Assembly: GCA_000238815.2 (NCBI GenBank)
Contig: AFXB01000006.1
Location: forward strand, 1 to 64,000
Direction of reading: 5' to 3'
DNA length: 64,000 bases
Source of the DNA: SAR116 cluster alpha proteobacterium HIMB100
GTDB taxonomy: Bacteria > Pseudomonadota > Alphaproteobacteria > Puniceispirillales > Puniceispirillaceae
In this document: positions 39,358-49,116 of the stretch, one piece after another
How the letters are laid out: every line of letters starts with the position of its first letter
Numbering within the stretch: the stretch's first letter is position 1
The notes under the pieces: generated by a model
The model's input: only the letters and a program-made list of their open reading frames with translations
Told to the model about the DNA's origin: nothing
The model's database searches: none
Translations under genes and position numbers: made by a program

Positions 39358-39768
39358 TCAGCCGGATGACTTTATGCGTTTTTTCGCATTTTTGCGGTTT
39401 TGCTCTGTCAGATTTTGGCATTTGTACCGCGCTTTTCCTGTCTGCCTGAAACCTCTAACTAACGATATGCCTGACACGGCCTTCCCGTTCGGAAGCAGTC
39501 TGGTGGTATGCACATATTCGTGATTGCTCGAGCCTATTGTGCGATATGTTTTTTTAAAAATGAGCTGGTTGCCCTTTTTCTCTCCATCATCGGAATTCAG
39601 ACTGAAAGCTTTCGGAAACCAGCTGTCAAATGCTGCGATTGACCCGAACCCGCTTGGTTCTGCGCTGTTGCGTTTGCAATAATATGTGTCGGCTGATGCG
39701 GTCTGTGCTGACACCGTCACCACCCCTGTAAGCATAGCTGCCAGACACCAGTTGTTGATAGAATTCAT
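39358..39768 (-). CDS. small secreted protein of unknown function
   Basis: Protein of 136 residues that I do not recognise. A signal peptide of about 26 residues (LAAMLTGVVTVSAQTASA, then D) precedes a mature basic domain of about 110 residues with two cysteines, in TYYCKRN and RYKCQNL, which could form one disulfide. The C-terminus is Lys/Arg-rich. A good AAGAGGCG lies before the ATG. It stands alone between the convergent methyltransferase gene and panB; the 125 bases downstream hold no gene. Confidence 0.75.
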   Translation of the reverse strand: MNSINNWCLAAMLTGVVTVSAQTASADTYYCKRNSAEPSGFGSIAAFDSWFPKAFSLNSDDGEKKGNQLIFKKTYRTIGSSNHEYVHTTRLLPNGKAVSGISLVRGFRQTGKARYKCQNLTEQNRKNAKKRIKSSG

Positions 39769-39814
39769 TTTCGCCTCTTGATGGAAATAAACCTATCTTA
39801 AAACCGTAAAACAA

Positions 39815-40639
39815 TTAATCTTTTCGATCAATAAGTGTGTATTGATACCCTTCTTTTTTATCCGGAAAACTGCCGTCAATCACCGCAGTTCGGTAGGCCG
39901 TGGCGGCAGCCGTGACACCGCTTTTCATATCGGCAAAGAGGCGGACAAATTTCGGCCTGTGCCCGTCATACAGCCCCAGCATGTCATCTGTGACCAGGAT
40001 CTGGCCATCACATGCCGCAGACGCCCCAATTCCATTTGAGAGGACGGGACAATTCCGCGCCAGGCTGGCGGCGACAGGCTCACTTATCCCTTCAAGGAAG
40101 ATGCTGAATGCCCCGGCAGCCGCTATCGCCTGCATATCTGCTGCCAGCTGCTCGGCCTCTTCTGTGGTGCGGCCAGTAGCGCGCACCACGGATGCGGATT
40201 GGGGCAGCAGGCCGATATGGCCCATCACCTGAATCCCAGTGCTGCACAGATATGAAAGGGTTGTGGCCCGATCTGCGCCGCCCTCCAGCTTGACCGCATC
40301 CGCCCCGGTCTGGTCCAGCAGCAGATGGGCATTATCATGAGCTTGTTGCGGGCTGTTCTCATAAGACCCTTTTGGTAAATCCACCACGACAAGTGCGTTT
40401 TGTTGCCGCCGCATCACCGCCTGACCGAGGCAGACCATCATTTCTAAGCTGACCTTATGCGTTGTCTCCATCCCATAGACCACCATGCCAACAGTATCGC
40501 CGACAAGTAACAAATCACAAAAAGGGTCAAGGGCTGCTGCCATAGGCGCTGTATAGGCGGTCAGGCAAACAAGTTTCCGTCTGCCTTTCAACGCCTGAAA
40601 AGCAGCAATGCGGGCAGAAGATGACAGAGGAATGGTCAT
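39815..40639 (-). CDS. panB: 3-methyl-2-oxobutanoate hydroxymethyltransferase
   Basis: PanB, 274 residues, makes ketopantoate from 2-oxoisovalerate and methylene-tetrahydrofolate for pantothenate and CoA. Motifs include LTAYTAPMAAALDP, LLVGDTVGMVVYG with the magnesium-binding Asp, DLPKGSYENS, DAVKLEGG and FLEGISEP with the catalytic glutamate. The start at 40639 is chosen because the longer reading (to 40852) runs through tRNA-Leu. No panC is adjacent. Confidence 0.95.
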   Translation of the reverse strand: MTIPLSSSARIAAFQALKGRRKLVCLTAYTAPMAAALDPFCDLLLVGDTVGMVVYGMETTHKVSLEMMVCLGQAVMRRQQNALVVVDLPKGSYENSPQQAHDNAHLLLDQTGADAVKLEGGADRATTLSYLCSTGIQVMGHIGLLPQSASVVRATGRTTEEAEQLAADMQAIAAAGAFSIFLEGISEPVAASLARNCPVLSNGIGASAACDGQILVTDDMLGLYDGHRPKFVRLFADMKSGVTAAATAYRTAVIDGSFPDKKEGYQYTLIDRKD

Positions 40640-40746
40640 AAGAGGATACGCCCTGACAAGCATGAATAAGCAACAGCAGAGCTTACCAGCATTAACATTG
40701 CCCGGCCAGCGCGCAGTTGACAAACATAAAGGGCAAAGCCGGTAAA

Positions 40747-40834
<88 letters not shown>

Positions 40835-40992
40835 ATAAAGGGGCGACATCACCTACAGGTCATGTCTTGCATTGGTTCGCACACAATAGTCATTCGCGCA
40901 TCGCTGTCAATCTTTTTTGATAAGGCTTTTCCCGGCGGCCCGGACCTGTTATGACAGGGCAAATCCAGGACCAGACAGGGGGGCAGAAGATC

Positions 40993-41940
40993 ATGCTCAA
41001 TTTAGCAGGAAAAACGGTTACCTTAATTGGTGGCACGGGGTTTGTTGGTCGGGCTTTGGCTGAAAAATTATTGGCTGCTGATGCGCGTGTGATTGTGCTG
41101 GCCCGCAACGCTGAACGGGCAAAACGGCTGAAAACAGGTGGCGCGATTGGCCAGCTCACGGCTGTGCCCGGAAATGCGCTGAATGATGATGATTTGCTGT
41201 CGGTTATTGCCCCTGCTGATATCGTGATTAATCTTGTGGGGATTTTGGCGGCGTATGGCCGCCAGACATTTTCAGCCCTTCAGGCCGAACTGCCTGGCCG
41301 TATCGCGCGCATGGCAACAGACACACAAACAGACTCTGTGATTCACTTCTCTGCGCTTGGGGCTAATCTGAAGTCGCCGTCTGTTTACGCCCGCACCAAG
41401 GCAGAAGGAGAGCGTGCCTTGCTGCGCCAATTCCCCCAAGCCACCGTGCTGCAGCCCTCAATTATTTTCGGACCAGGTGATGGTTTCTTTAACCGGTTTG
41501 GCCAAATGGCCATGATTGCACCGGCGCTGCCCTTGATCGGTGGCGGGTCCGGCCTGATGCAGCCTGTCTATGTTGGTGATGTGGCTGGTGCGGTTCTGGC
41601 GGCACTGACCACAGAAGAGGCACGCGGCCAGATTTACCAGCTTGGCGGCCCACAAACCTACAGCTTTGCCGAACTGATGCGTTTTACACTTGACTGTGTG
41701 GGGCGTCGCCGGTTGTTGCTGCCTGTGCCGTTTGCCGTCGCCAGCCTTCCTGCCGCCTTTGCCAGTCTGCTGCCAAACCCGCCATTGACACTTGATCAGC
41801 TGAAGCTTCTGAAAGTCGATAATATCTGCAAAAAATCAGCTCCTGGCCTTGCTGATCTCGGGATTGTTCCAACGGCGATTGAAGGGGTGGTCCCTGCCTA
41901 TCTGATGCCGTTTCGTCCGGGTGGCCGGTTCGCCAAATAG
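40993..41940 (+). CDS. NDUFA9-like NAD(P)-binding protein
   Basis: Atypical short-chain dehydrogenase of 315 residues resembling the complex I accessory subunit NDUFA9/39 kDa and similar bacterial proteins. The dinucleotide motif is GGTGFVGRALAE near the N-terminus, followed by INLVGIL and YARTKAEGERAL, where the tyrosine and lysine replace a classical catalytic pair. The ATG at 40993 follows AGGGGGG; a longer reading begins at 40951. It is convergent with uppP and not near nuo genes. A role in respiratory complex assembly is inferred from the family only. Confidence 0.87.
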   Translation: MLNLAGKTVTLIGGTGFVGRALAEKLLAADARVIVLARNAERAKRLKTGGAIGQLTAVPGNALNDDDLLSVIAPADIVINLVGILAAYGRQTFSALQAELPGRIARMATDTQTDSVIHFSALGANLKSPSVYARTKAEGERALLRQFPQATVLQPSIIFGPGDGFFNRFGQMAMIAPALPLIGGGSGLMQPVYVGDVAGAVLAALTTEEARGQIYQLGGPQTYSFAELMRFTLDCVGRRRLLLPVPFAVASLPAAFASLLPNPPLTLDQLKLLKVDNICKKSAPGLADLGIVPTAIEGVVPAYLMPFRPGGRFAK

Positions 41941-41951
41941 CCACAGCCTGA

Positions 41952-42782
41952 TCAGCTGATCACGCCGCCTGCAATCAGGCCAAACAAAATTATGCCCAGC
42001 CCAAGCCGGTAGATCACAAACAAGGTGAAGCTGGCTTTTGCCAGCCAGCCCATCATCCAGCGGATGGCCCCAAGCGCGAACAGAAATGACAACAGGATAA
42101 TCGCCGCAAGGGCGGGAATATCCGGCGGCGTATCTGCTTTGACAAGGCTGGCCATCTTAACCACTGCCGCGCCTGAAATCACAGGAATGGACAGCAGCAA
42201 GGAAAACCGCGCAGCGGTCAGCCTGTCGATGCCCAAGTGACGGGCCATCGTCATGGTAACGCCACTTCTCGATGCCCCCGGGATGAGCGCGAAAATCTGG
42301 GCAAAGCCGATCAGCAGGCTTTGACGCAGGGTCAGCTGTGACCAGTCAAATTGGTTGCCGCCTTCATGCAGCCTGTATCTGACGGGTTGCCGGTCTGCCC
42401 AGAACAGCCAAACGGCAAAAACGAGGTTTGCTGCGGCAACCGTTACCGCCAGACGCAGCACAGAGGGCGCGGCCAGTTCCACTGCCAAGCCAGCGACAAT
42501 CACGGGCAGGCTGGCTAAAATCAACATACCTACAATTCTGCGATCAGCTTTGTTTTTCGTTTCAGAAGGCAGCAGGCTGAATGTCATTTTGATCAGATCC
42601 TGACGCAGGTATAACACAACTGCTGCCAATGTGCCTAAATGGGCAGCCACATCTGCGGTCTGGCCCTGATCGGCAAGTCCGCTTAATGAAGGCAGCAGGA
42701 TCAAATGGCCAGATGAAGACACAGGCAAAAATTCGGTAATGCCTTGGATAAGAGAGACCAGAAAAATGCTCAAAGCTGTCAT
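41952..42782 (-). CDS. uppP: undecaprenyl-diphosphatase UppP
   Basis: Integral membrane phosphatase of 276 residues (BacA/UppP), regenerates undecaprenyl phosphate for peptidoglycan and O-antigen synthesis. The two active-site motifs are GITEFLPVSSSGHLIL at about 14-29 and GASRSGVTMTMARHLG at about 168-183. About eight hydrophobic segments are visible. It is divergent from gltD across a 277-base region that contains two palindromes. Confidence 0.95.
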   Translation of the reverse strand: MTALSIFLVSLIQGITEFLPVSSSGHLILLPSLSGLADQGQTADVAAHLGTLAAVVLYLRQDLIKMTFSLLPSETKNKADRRIVGMLILASLPVIVAGLAVELAAPSVLRLAVTVAAANLVFAVWLFWADRQPVRYRLHEGGNQFDWSQLTLRQSLLIGFAQIFALIPGASRSGVTMTMARHLGIDRLTAARFSLLLSIPVISGAAVVKMASLVKADTPPDIPALAAIILLSFLFALGAIRWMMGWLAKASFTLFVIYRLGLGIILFGLIAGGVIS

Positions 42783-42896
42783 GGCGGATATGCTCTTGGG
42801 TAGGAAAAAAAGAGTCTACGCCATCCTGCCAGTTATGGCCGTATCTGTCACGTGCTCTGTTGCCCTTGACAAGGGCGGTTCGCGGCTTGCCTTAGT

Positions 42897-42926
42897 CCTA
42901 ATAGTACCGATGTGGTACTAAATAGG
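42897..42926. promoter_or_regulatory. long inverted repeat between uppP and gltD
   Basis: The core TAGTACC (42902-42908) and GGTACTA (42914-42920) are perfect inverted arms around GATGT. Outer arms CCTA and TAGG extend the pairing to 11 bp with a 1-2 base bulge. There is no T-run beyond, so an operator seems more likely than a terminator. Confidence 0.5.
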
Positions 42927-42964
42927 CAAAAATTTATTCTCCTTTACCGCGGAGCGGGAATTGA

Positions 42965-42996
42965 AGCTTGCAATTTGATTCAAATTAGGTAATACT
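42965..42996 (+). promoter_or_regulatory. candidate gltD promoter with internal palindrome
   Basis: TTGCAA lies at 42968-42973 and AATACT at 42991-42996, with a 17-base spacer; each matches four of six consensus bases. The spacer contains the perfect palindrome AATTTGATTCAAATT (42972-42986), a plausible operator. Transcription would begin near 43003, about 57 bases before gltD. Confidence 0.4.
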
Positions 42997-43059
42997 TGCT
43001 GACCCAGTTTAATTCACCCACAACACAAACCGTGCGTAAAGCAAAGAACGGAGAGGGCT

Positions 43060-44499
43060 ATGTCAGGTAAGATGTTGCAGTTCGTAAGTCAGGCAAAGGC
43101 TATGCCGGAAAAGCGGAAAGCCGAAGACCGTGTTGCTGACTTTGATGAGATTTACTCTGACTTTAATGTTGCTAATGCAGAAGAGCAGGCAAGCCGGTGT
43201 TCGCAATGCGGCGTTCCGTTTTGCCAGGTAAATTGCCCGCTTCACAATAACATCCCGGACTGGTTGATGCTGACGGCTGAAAACCGTCTGCAGGAAGCTT
43301 ATGAGCTGTCATCAGCGACCAATACTTTTCCTGAAATTTGCGGGCGCATCTGTCCGCAGGACCGGTTGTGTGAAGGCAATTGTGTGATCGAAAAAGGCTT
43401 TGAATCGGTCACTATCGGTGCGGTGGAAAAGCATATTACAGAAACTGCGTTTGAAGAAGGCTGGGTCAAACCAATTGAGGTGACAGAGGAAAATGGCCTG
43501 TCTGCAGGAATAATTGGCGCGGGTCCGGCCGGTCTGGCAGCTGCAGATGTGCTGCGCCGCAAAGGCTACAAGGTCACCGTTTATGATCGTTATGACCGTG
43601 TCGGGGGTCTGTTGATTTATGGTATTCCCGGGTTTAAGCTGGAAAAAGACGTGGTGTTGCGGCGGGCAGAGTTGCTGACCGCAGGGGGCATTAATTTTGT
43701 CCTGAATTGTGAAATTGGCCGCGATATCAGCTTTGCCGATTTGCGGGCAAAACATGATGCGGTGCTCATAGCCACCGGCGTTTACAAAGCCCGTGACATC
43801 AAGGTCCCTGGAATTGGACTTGATGGGGTTGTGCCGGCCCTTGATTTCCTGACTGCCAGCAACCGCAAATCGCTGGGTGACGAGGTTGCTACTTTTGATA
43901 GCGGCATGCTGAATGCTGAAGGCAAGAATGTGGTTGTGATCGGCGGCGGGGACACGGCTATGGACTGTGTGCGCACAGCGATTCGCCAGCAAGCGAATTC
44001 AGTGACCTGTCTGTATCGGCGGGATAAGGCAAATATGCCAGGCAGCCAGCGTGAAGTGGAAAATGCTGAAGAAGAAGGTGTGAATTTCCAGTGGCTGTCC
44101 GCGCCACATGCCTTGTTGGGCGATGATGCGGTCAAGGCTGTGCGTGCGCGCCGGATTCACCTTGGTCAGCCTGATGATACTGGCCGCCAGGTCCCGCAAA
44201 TTATCGAAAATTCAGACTTTGATATCGATGCTGACTTGGTGATCAAGGCGCTTGGTTTTGATCCCGAAGATTTGCCAAGCTTGTTTGACCAGCCCGAATT
44301 GGGGGTGAGCAAATGGGGGACTGTCCAGATTGACTGGAAGACCATGATGACCTCAGCAGAAGGCGTGTTTGCTGCTGGTGATATTGTGCGCGGGGCTTCG
44401 CTTGTGGTGTGGGGTATTCGCGATGGCCGGGACGCGGCTGAACAAATGGACAAATATATTCAGGCTGTGCAGCGCGGTGAAATCCGCGCTGCAGGGTGA
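43060..44499 (+). CDS. gltD: glutamate synthase small subunit
   Basis: GltD, 479 residues, takes electrons from NADPH through FAD and iron-sulfur clusters to GltB. The N-terminal cysteine clusters CSQCGVPFCQVNCPLH and CGRICPQDRLCEGNC bind 4Fe-4S centres. The FAD motif GAGPAGLAAADVLRR is near 148-162 and the NADPH motif GGGDTAMDCVRTA near 295-307; GDIVRGASLVVWGI closes the FAD site. The gene precedes gltB by 23 bases, the reverse of the E. coli order. Confidence 0.97.
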   Translation: MSGKMLQFVSQAKAMPEKRKAEDRVADFDEIYSDFNVANAEEQASRCSQCGVPFCQVNCPLHNNIPDWLMLTAENRLQEAYELSSATNTFPEICGRICPQDRLCEGNCVIEKGFESVTIGAVEKHITETAFEEGWVKPIEVTEENGLSAGIIGAGPAGLAAADVLRRKGYKVTVYDRYDRVGGLLIYGIPGFKLEKDVVLRRAELLTAGGINFVLNCEIGRDISFADLRAKHDAVLIATGVYKARDIKVPGIGLDGVVPALDFLTASNRKSLGDEVATFDSGMLNAEGKNVVVIGGGDTAMDCVRTAIRQQANSVTCLYRRDKANMPGSQREVENAEEEGVNFQWLSAPHALLGDDAVKAVRARRIHLGQPDDTGRQVPQIIENSDFDIDADLVIKALGFDPEDLPSLFDQPELGVSKWGTVQIDWKTMMTSAEGVFAAGDIVRGASLVVWGIRDGRDAAEQMDKYIQAVQRGEIRAAG

Positions 44500-44522
44500 A
44501 ACTGGACATAAGGATAAGACGA

Positions 44523-47500
44523 ATGACACATGTGCCGACTTTTTCAGATTCACCTGAACGCCCTAACTGGCTGACCCAGCGGAAGGCGACAGAACAGAAA
44601 CTTCAGGATGCATGCGTCTGGAGCCCTGAACAGGAACATGATGCCTGTGGGGTAGGGTTTGTGGCATCAGTTGATGGTTCAGCCCGGCGGTCAGTTGTTA
44701 ATGCCGCTATCGAAGCCCTGCAGTCTATCTGGCATCGCGGCGCGGTTGATGCTGACGGCATGACAGGTGACGGGGCGGGGATTCATCTGGCTATCCCGCG
44801 TGAGTTTTTCATCAAGCATATTGCCCGCACAGGGCATGAGGATGATGGCGGTCGCCTGGCCGTTGGCATGGTGTTTTTGCCGCGTAATGATCTCGGGGCT
44901 CAGGAAACCTGCCGTTGTATTGTGGAGCAAGAGATCCTGAATATGGGCCACTTTATCTATGGCTGGCGTCAGGTACCGGTGGATATAGCAGCTTTGGGTG
45001 AAAAAGCGATGGCGACTCGTCCTGAAATTGAACAGATTATGTTCTCTATGCCTCAGGAGTTGTCTGAGCAGGAAGCAGAGCGCCAACTTTATCTGATCCG
45101 GCGCCGGATTGAAAAGGCGGTTCTGGCTGAGCTGGTGACCGATTTTTATATTTGTTCTCTGTCCACCCGCTCGATCATTTATAAAGGGATGTTTCTGGCT
45201 GAACAGGTCACCGCCTTTTATCCGGATCTGCTGGACGAGCTGTTTGTCTCTAACTTTGCTGTTTATCATCAGCGATATTCTACCAACACGTTCCCGACCT
45301 GGCGTCTCGCCCAGCCCTTCCGTGTGCTGGCCCACAATGGGGAGATCAACACGGTGCGCGGAAATATGAACTGGATGTCTTGTCATGAAGACCGGATGGA
45401 CACCGCTGTGTTTGAAGGCGCAATAGAAGATATTAAGCCGGTGATTGCGAAAGGCAGTTCAGATTCAGCTGCTCTGGATTCAGTTTTTGAATTGCTGCTT
45501 CAAGGGGGCAGGGATTTACCTATGGTAAAGACCATGATGATCCCTCAGGCAGCCGATGTCAGTGCAGATAATGAGCTGGCCAAGCTTTATGCCTATTGCA
45601 ATTCGGTGATGGAACCATGGGACGGACCAGCAGCGATTGCGGCGGTGTCTGGTGACTGGGTTATCGGCGGCATGGACCGGAATGGTCTGCGCCCGATGCG
45701 CTTCACATTAACAGATGACGGGCTGATGATTGCCGGCTCGGAAACCGGAATGGTGCATATTGATGAAGCGCATATTCTTGAACGCGGCCGCCTTGGTCCG
45801 GGTGAGATGATCGGCGTGAATCTGGCTGAAGGCCGGATTGTGTATGATGCTGAATTAAAAGCAGAGCTGGCCGGTCGTCAGGACTGGGCCAAATGGACCA
45901 GCCGGGCAAAGCCGATGGACAGCCTGTTGGCAGAAGCAACGCAAACCGCAGACGACCGTCCTGATGATAATACGCGCCGTCGCCGACAGCTGATGTCAGG
46001 CTGGTCAATGGAAGATATGGAACTGATCCTCGCGCCGATGGCCGCAACCGGCAAAGAGGCTGTGGGATCAATGGGTGATGATGCACCCTTGGCTGTTCTG
46101 TCTGGCCGGTACCGTGGTCTGCACCATTTCTTCCGTCAGAATTTCTCACAAGTCACTAACCCGCCGATTGACAGCCTGCGTGAACGTCATGTGATGACGC
46201 TGCGGACACGGCTGGGTAATCTGGGCAATATTCTGGATGAAAGCCCCGAACAATGCGAACATTTGGTTTTGCGGTCACCGGTGGTCACAAATTCTGAATG
46301 GCATGCGCTGAAGCATCACTTGCAGGATAAAGCTGTTGAAATTGACTGCAGCTTCCCGGCCGCTTCTGGCCCGGATGGAATGCGCATCGCTCTTGATCGG
46401 ATCAGATCAGAAGCAGAGCAGGCGGTTCGGGGAGGCTGTGAACATGTGATGCTGACGGACCGTTCGGCATCAAAGGATAATGTGCCGCTGCCAATGATCC
46501 TGGCAACAGGGGCTGTGCATGCACATCTTGTGAAGCATCAATTGCGAACCTTTGCGTCTGTGAATGTTGCGTCTGGTGAATGTCTGGATGTGCATCATTT
46601 TGCCGTTTTGATCGGTGTTGGGGCGACCACGATAAATGCTTACGTTGCTGAATGGACAATTGCTGAACGGATGGAAAAAGGCCTTCTTGAAGGGCTCAGC
46701 CTGGCTGATGCGGTAGCGAATTATCGCAAAGCAATCGAAGATGGTCTGCTGAAAATCATGTCAAAGATGGGCATTTCCATCATTGCGTCTTACCGGGGCG
46801 GGTATAATTTCGAAGCGCTGGGCCTGTCGCGGGCATTGGTGGCTGAATTTTTCCCGCCGATGTCGTCTCGGATTTCGGGTCTTGGCCTGACCGGGATTCA
46901 GTCTCGTCTGGTCGCGCTGCATAAAACAGCCTATCTGGATAATCTGTCTTATCTGCCCGTTGGCGGCCTGTTCCGCTACCGTAAATCAGGTGAACGTCAT
47001 GCGTTTGACGGCCAGATTATTCATGCCATGCAGCATGCTTGCGACACAGGCTCATATGCCAGCTGGAAAAAATATGTAGAGCTGGTGTCCCGGCAAGGGC
47101 CGGTGAACCTGCGTGATCTGCTGGATTTCGAATATAAAAACCCCGAAGTGGATGTAGATTCGGTGGAAAGCATCACCAATATCCGTAAACGGCTGGTCTC
47201 GCCGGGTATTTCGCTTGGTGCGCTCAGCCCTGAGGCTCACGAGACCTTGTCGATTGCAATGAACCGGATTGGGGCTAAATCTGACTCAGGTGAGGGCGGT
47301 GAAGATCCGGCGCGGTTCCGTCTGCGCGAAAACGGCGATAACCCGTCCAGTGCGATTAAGCAGGTTGCCTCTGGCCGGTTCGGGGTCACAGCTGAATATC
47401 TGAATAATTGTGAAGAGCTGGAAATTAAGGTTGCCCAGGGGGCAAAGCCCGGCGAAGGAGGCCAGTTGCCCGGTATTAAGGTTAACAGCCTAATCGCCAA

Positions 47501-49079
47501 GCTGCGCCATTCAACACCTGGTGTGACACTGATATCACCGCCCCCTCATCATGATATCTACTCCATTGAGGATCTGGCGCAGCTGATTTATGATCTGAAA
47601 CAGATTAATCCGGAAGCCCGTGTTTGTGTGAAGCTTGTTGCCTCAACCGGGATCGGGACAATCGCCGCTGGTGTCGCAAAAGCCAAAGCAGACACCATCT
47701 TGATCTCAGGCCATGGCGGCGGCACAGGTGCCAGCCCGCAATCATCGATTAAACATGCCGGAATGCCATGGGAAATGGGGCTGTCAGAAGTGCATCAGGT
47801 TCTGACCATGAATGGGTTGCGCGACAAGGTTGTGCTGCGCACTGATGGCGGCTTAAAGACAGGCCGTGATATTGTGATGGCGGCGATGCTGGGTGCAGAT
47901 GAATATGGTATCGGCACCTCTGCTCTGGTCGCGATGGGCTGTATCATGGTGCGTCAGTGTCATTCAAACACTTGTCCGGTCGGGGTCTGCACGCAGCGTC
48001 ATGATCTGCGGGCAAAATTTGAAGGTACCCCGGATAAGGTGGTCCAGCTCTTCACACATGTTGCAGAAGAGGTACGCGAAATTTTGGCGTCACTTGGCTT
48101 TGCCAGCCTGAAAGATGTGATTGGGCGGACTGACCTTTTGAAACAGGTGTCACGTGGTGATGCAGCACTTGATGATCTGGACCTGAACCCCATTCTGGTC
48201 CAGGCAGATGGTAAAGGGGCATCTGGCTACAGCGGTGCTGAAGGCCGCGTTGAAGTGGCCGATACGCTTGATGCGCTGATGATAAAGGACGCACGCAACG
48301 CGTTGGAGATCGGCGGTAAAATGCAGCTGGCCTATAATATTGAAAATACAGCACGTGCAATAGGCACACGCCTGTCGTCTCATATTGTGCGCCGGTTCGG
48401 CCTGACGGGTCTGCGTGAAGGCCAGATAACCGCCAATCTGCGTGGCTCCGCTGGTCAGTCCCTGGGCGCGTTTGCTGTTCAGGGCCTGCGCCTCGATGTC
48501 ATTGGGGATGCCAATGACTATGTGGGCAAAGGTCTGTCTGGCGGTATGATCACTGTCCGGCCCGGCCCGTCAGCCCGTTTTGCTGCAGAACGGAACACCA
48601 TCATCGGGAACACTGTTTTATATGGCGCGACCTCTGGGGTGATGCTGGCCAATGGTCAGGCTGGCGAGCGTTTATGTGTTCGCAATTCCGGGGCAACTGC
48701 TGTGGTGGAAGGGTGCGGCTCAAACGGTTGTGAATATATGACTGGCGGGGTTGTCGTCATTCTCGGCCAGACAGGCGATAATTTCGGTGCGGGCATGACA
48801 GGCGGTATGGCCTTTATTTATGATCCCGATCATCAGTTCTTATCCAGAGTGAATCCTGAAACCCTTCAGATCAGACGTGTGAATGCCGGCCATTGGCAGG
48901 ATGAGTTACATCTTCTTGTCACACGGCATGCCCGCGAGACTGAGTCTGCGCTGGCGAAGCGGTTGCTGAATGACTGGGAAACAGAAGTGAATAAGTTCTG
49001 GCACGTGGTGCCGACTGAAATTCTGTCTACCCTTTCGCATCCGATTGCAGAAGCTGAATTGTCAAGCCAGACCGCATAG
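44523..49079 (+). CDS. gltB: glutamate synthase large subunit
   Basis: GltB, 1518 residues, transfers the amide of glutamine to 2-oxoglutarate, giving two glutamates. After a propeptide of about 41 residues the catalytic N-terminal cysteine is in ACGVGFVAS (C42), opening the class II amidotransferase domain. The central domain leads to the FMN-binding synthase domain, with the 3Fe-4S ligands in CIMVRQCHSNTCPVGVC, and the C-terminal GXGXG beta-helix. The ATG at 44523 follows AAGGA; a reading from a GTG at 44496 would overlap gltD. With gltD it provides the ammonium-assimilation cycle's second step. Confidence 0.97.
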   Translation: MTHVPTFSDSPERPNWLTQRKATEQKLQDACVWSPEQEHDACGVGFVASVDGSARRSVVNAAIEALQSIWHRGAVDADGMTGDGAGIHLAIPREFFIKHIARTGHEDDGGRLAVGMVFLPRNDLGAQETCRCIVEQEILNMGHFIYGWRQVPVDIAALGEKAMATRPEIEQIMFSMPQELSEQEAERQLYLIRRRIEKAVLAELVTDFYICSLSTRSIIYKGMFLAEQVTAFYPDLLDELFVSNFAVYHQRYSTNTFPTWRLAQPFRVLAHNGEINTVRGNMNWMSCHEDRMDTAVFEGAIEDIKPVIAKGSSDSAALDSVFELLLQGGRDLPMVKTMMIPQAADVSADNELAKLYAYCNSVMEPWDGPAAIAAVSGDWVIGGMDRNGLRPMRFTLTDDGLMIAGSETGMVHIDEAHILERGRLGPGEMIGVNLAEGRIVYDAELKAELAGRQDWAKWTSRAKPMDSLLAEATQTADDRPDDNTRRRRQLMSGWSMEDMELILAPMAATGKEAVGSMGDDAPLAVLSGRYRGLHHFFRQNFSQVTNPPIDSLRERHVMTLRTRLGNLGNILDESPEQCEHLVLRSPVVTNSEWHALKHHLQDKAVEIDCSFPAASGPDGMRIALDRIRSEAEQAVRGGCEHVMLTDRSASKDNVPLPMILATGAVHAHLVKHQLRTFASVNVASGECLDVHHFAVLIGVGATTINAYVAEWTIAERMEKGLLEGLSLADAVANYRKAIEDGLLKIMSKMGISIIASYRGGYNFEALGLSRALVAEFFPPMSSRISGLGLTGIQSRLVALHKTAYLDNLSYLPVGGLFRYRKSGERHAFDGQIIHAMQHACDTGSYASWKKYVELVSRQGPVNLRDLLDFEYKNPEVDVDSVESITNIRKRLVSPGISLGALSPEAHETLSIAMNRIGAKSDSGEGGEDPARFRLRENGDNPSSAIKQVASGRFGVTAEYLNNCEELEIKVAQGAKPGEGGQLPGIKVNSLIAKLRHSTPGVTLISPPPHHDIYSIEDLAQLIYDLKQINPEARVCVKLVASTGIGTIAAGVAKAKADTILISGHGGGTGASPQSSIKHAGMPWEMGLSEVHQVLTMNGLRDKVVLRTDGGLKTGRDIVMAAMLGADEYGIGTSALVAMGCIMVRQCHSNTCPVGVCTQRHDLRAKFEGTPDKVVQLFTHVAEEVREILASLGFASLKDVIGRTDLLKQVSRGDAALDDLDLNPILVQADGKGASGYSGAEGRVEVADTLDALMIKDARNALEIGGKMQLAYNIENTARAIGTRLSSHIVRRFGLTGLREGQITANLRGSAGQSLGAFAVQGLRLDVIGDANDYVGKGLSGGMITVRPGPSARFAAERNTIIGNTVLYGATSGVMLANGQAGERLCVRNSGATAVVEGCGSNGCEYMTGGVVVILGQTGDNFGAGMTGGMAFIYDPDHQFLSRVNPETLQIRRVNAGHWQDELHLLVTRHARETESALAKRLLNDWETEVNKFWHVVPTEILSTLSHPIAEAELSSQTA

Positions 49080-49116
49080 GCTATACCGTTAGGCCTGACA
49101 ACGGGGGTAGGCGCTG

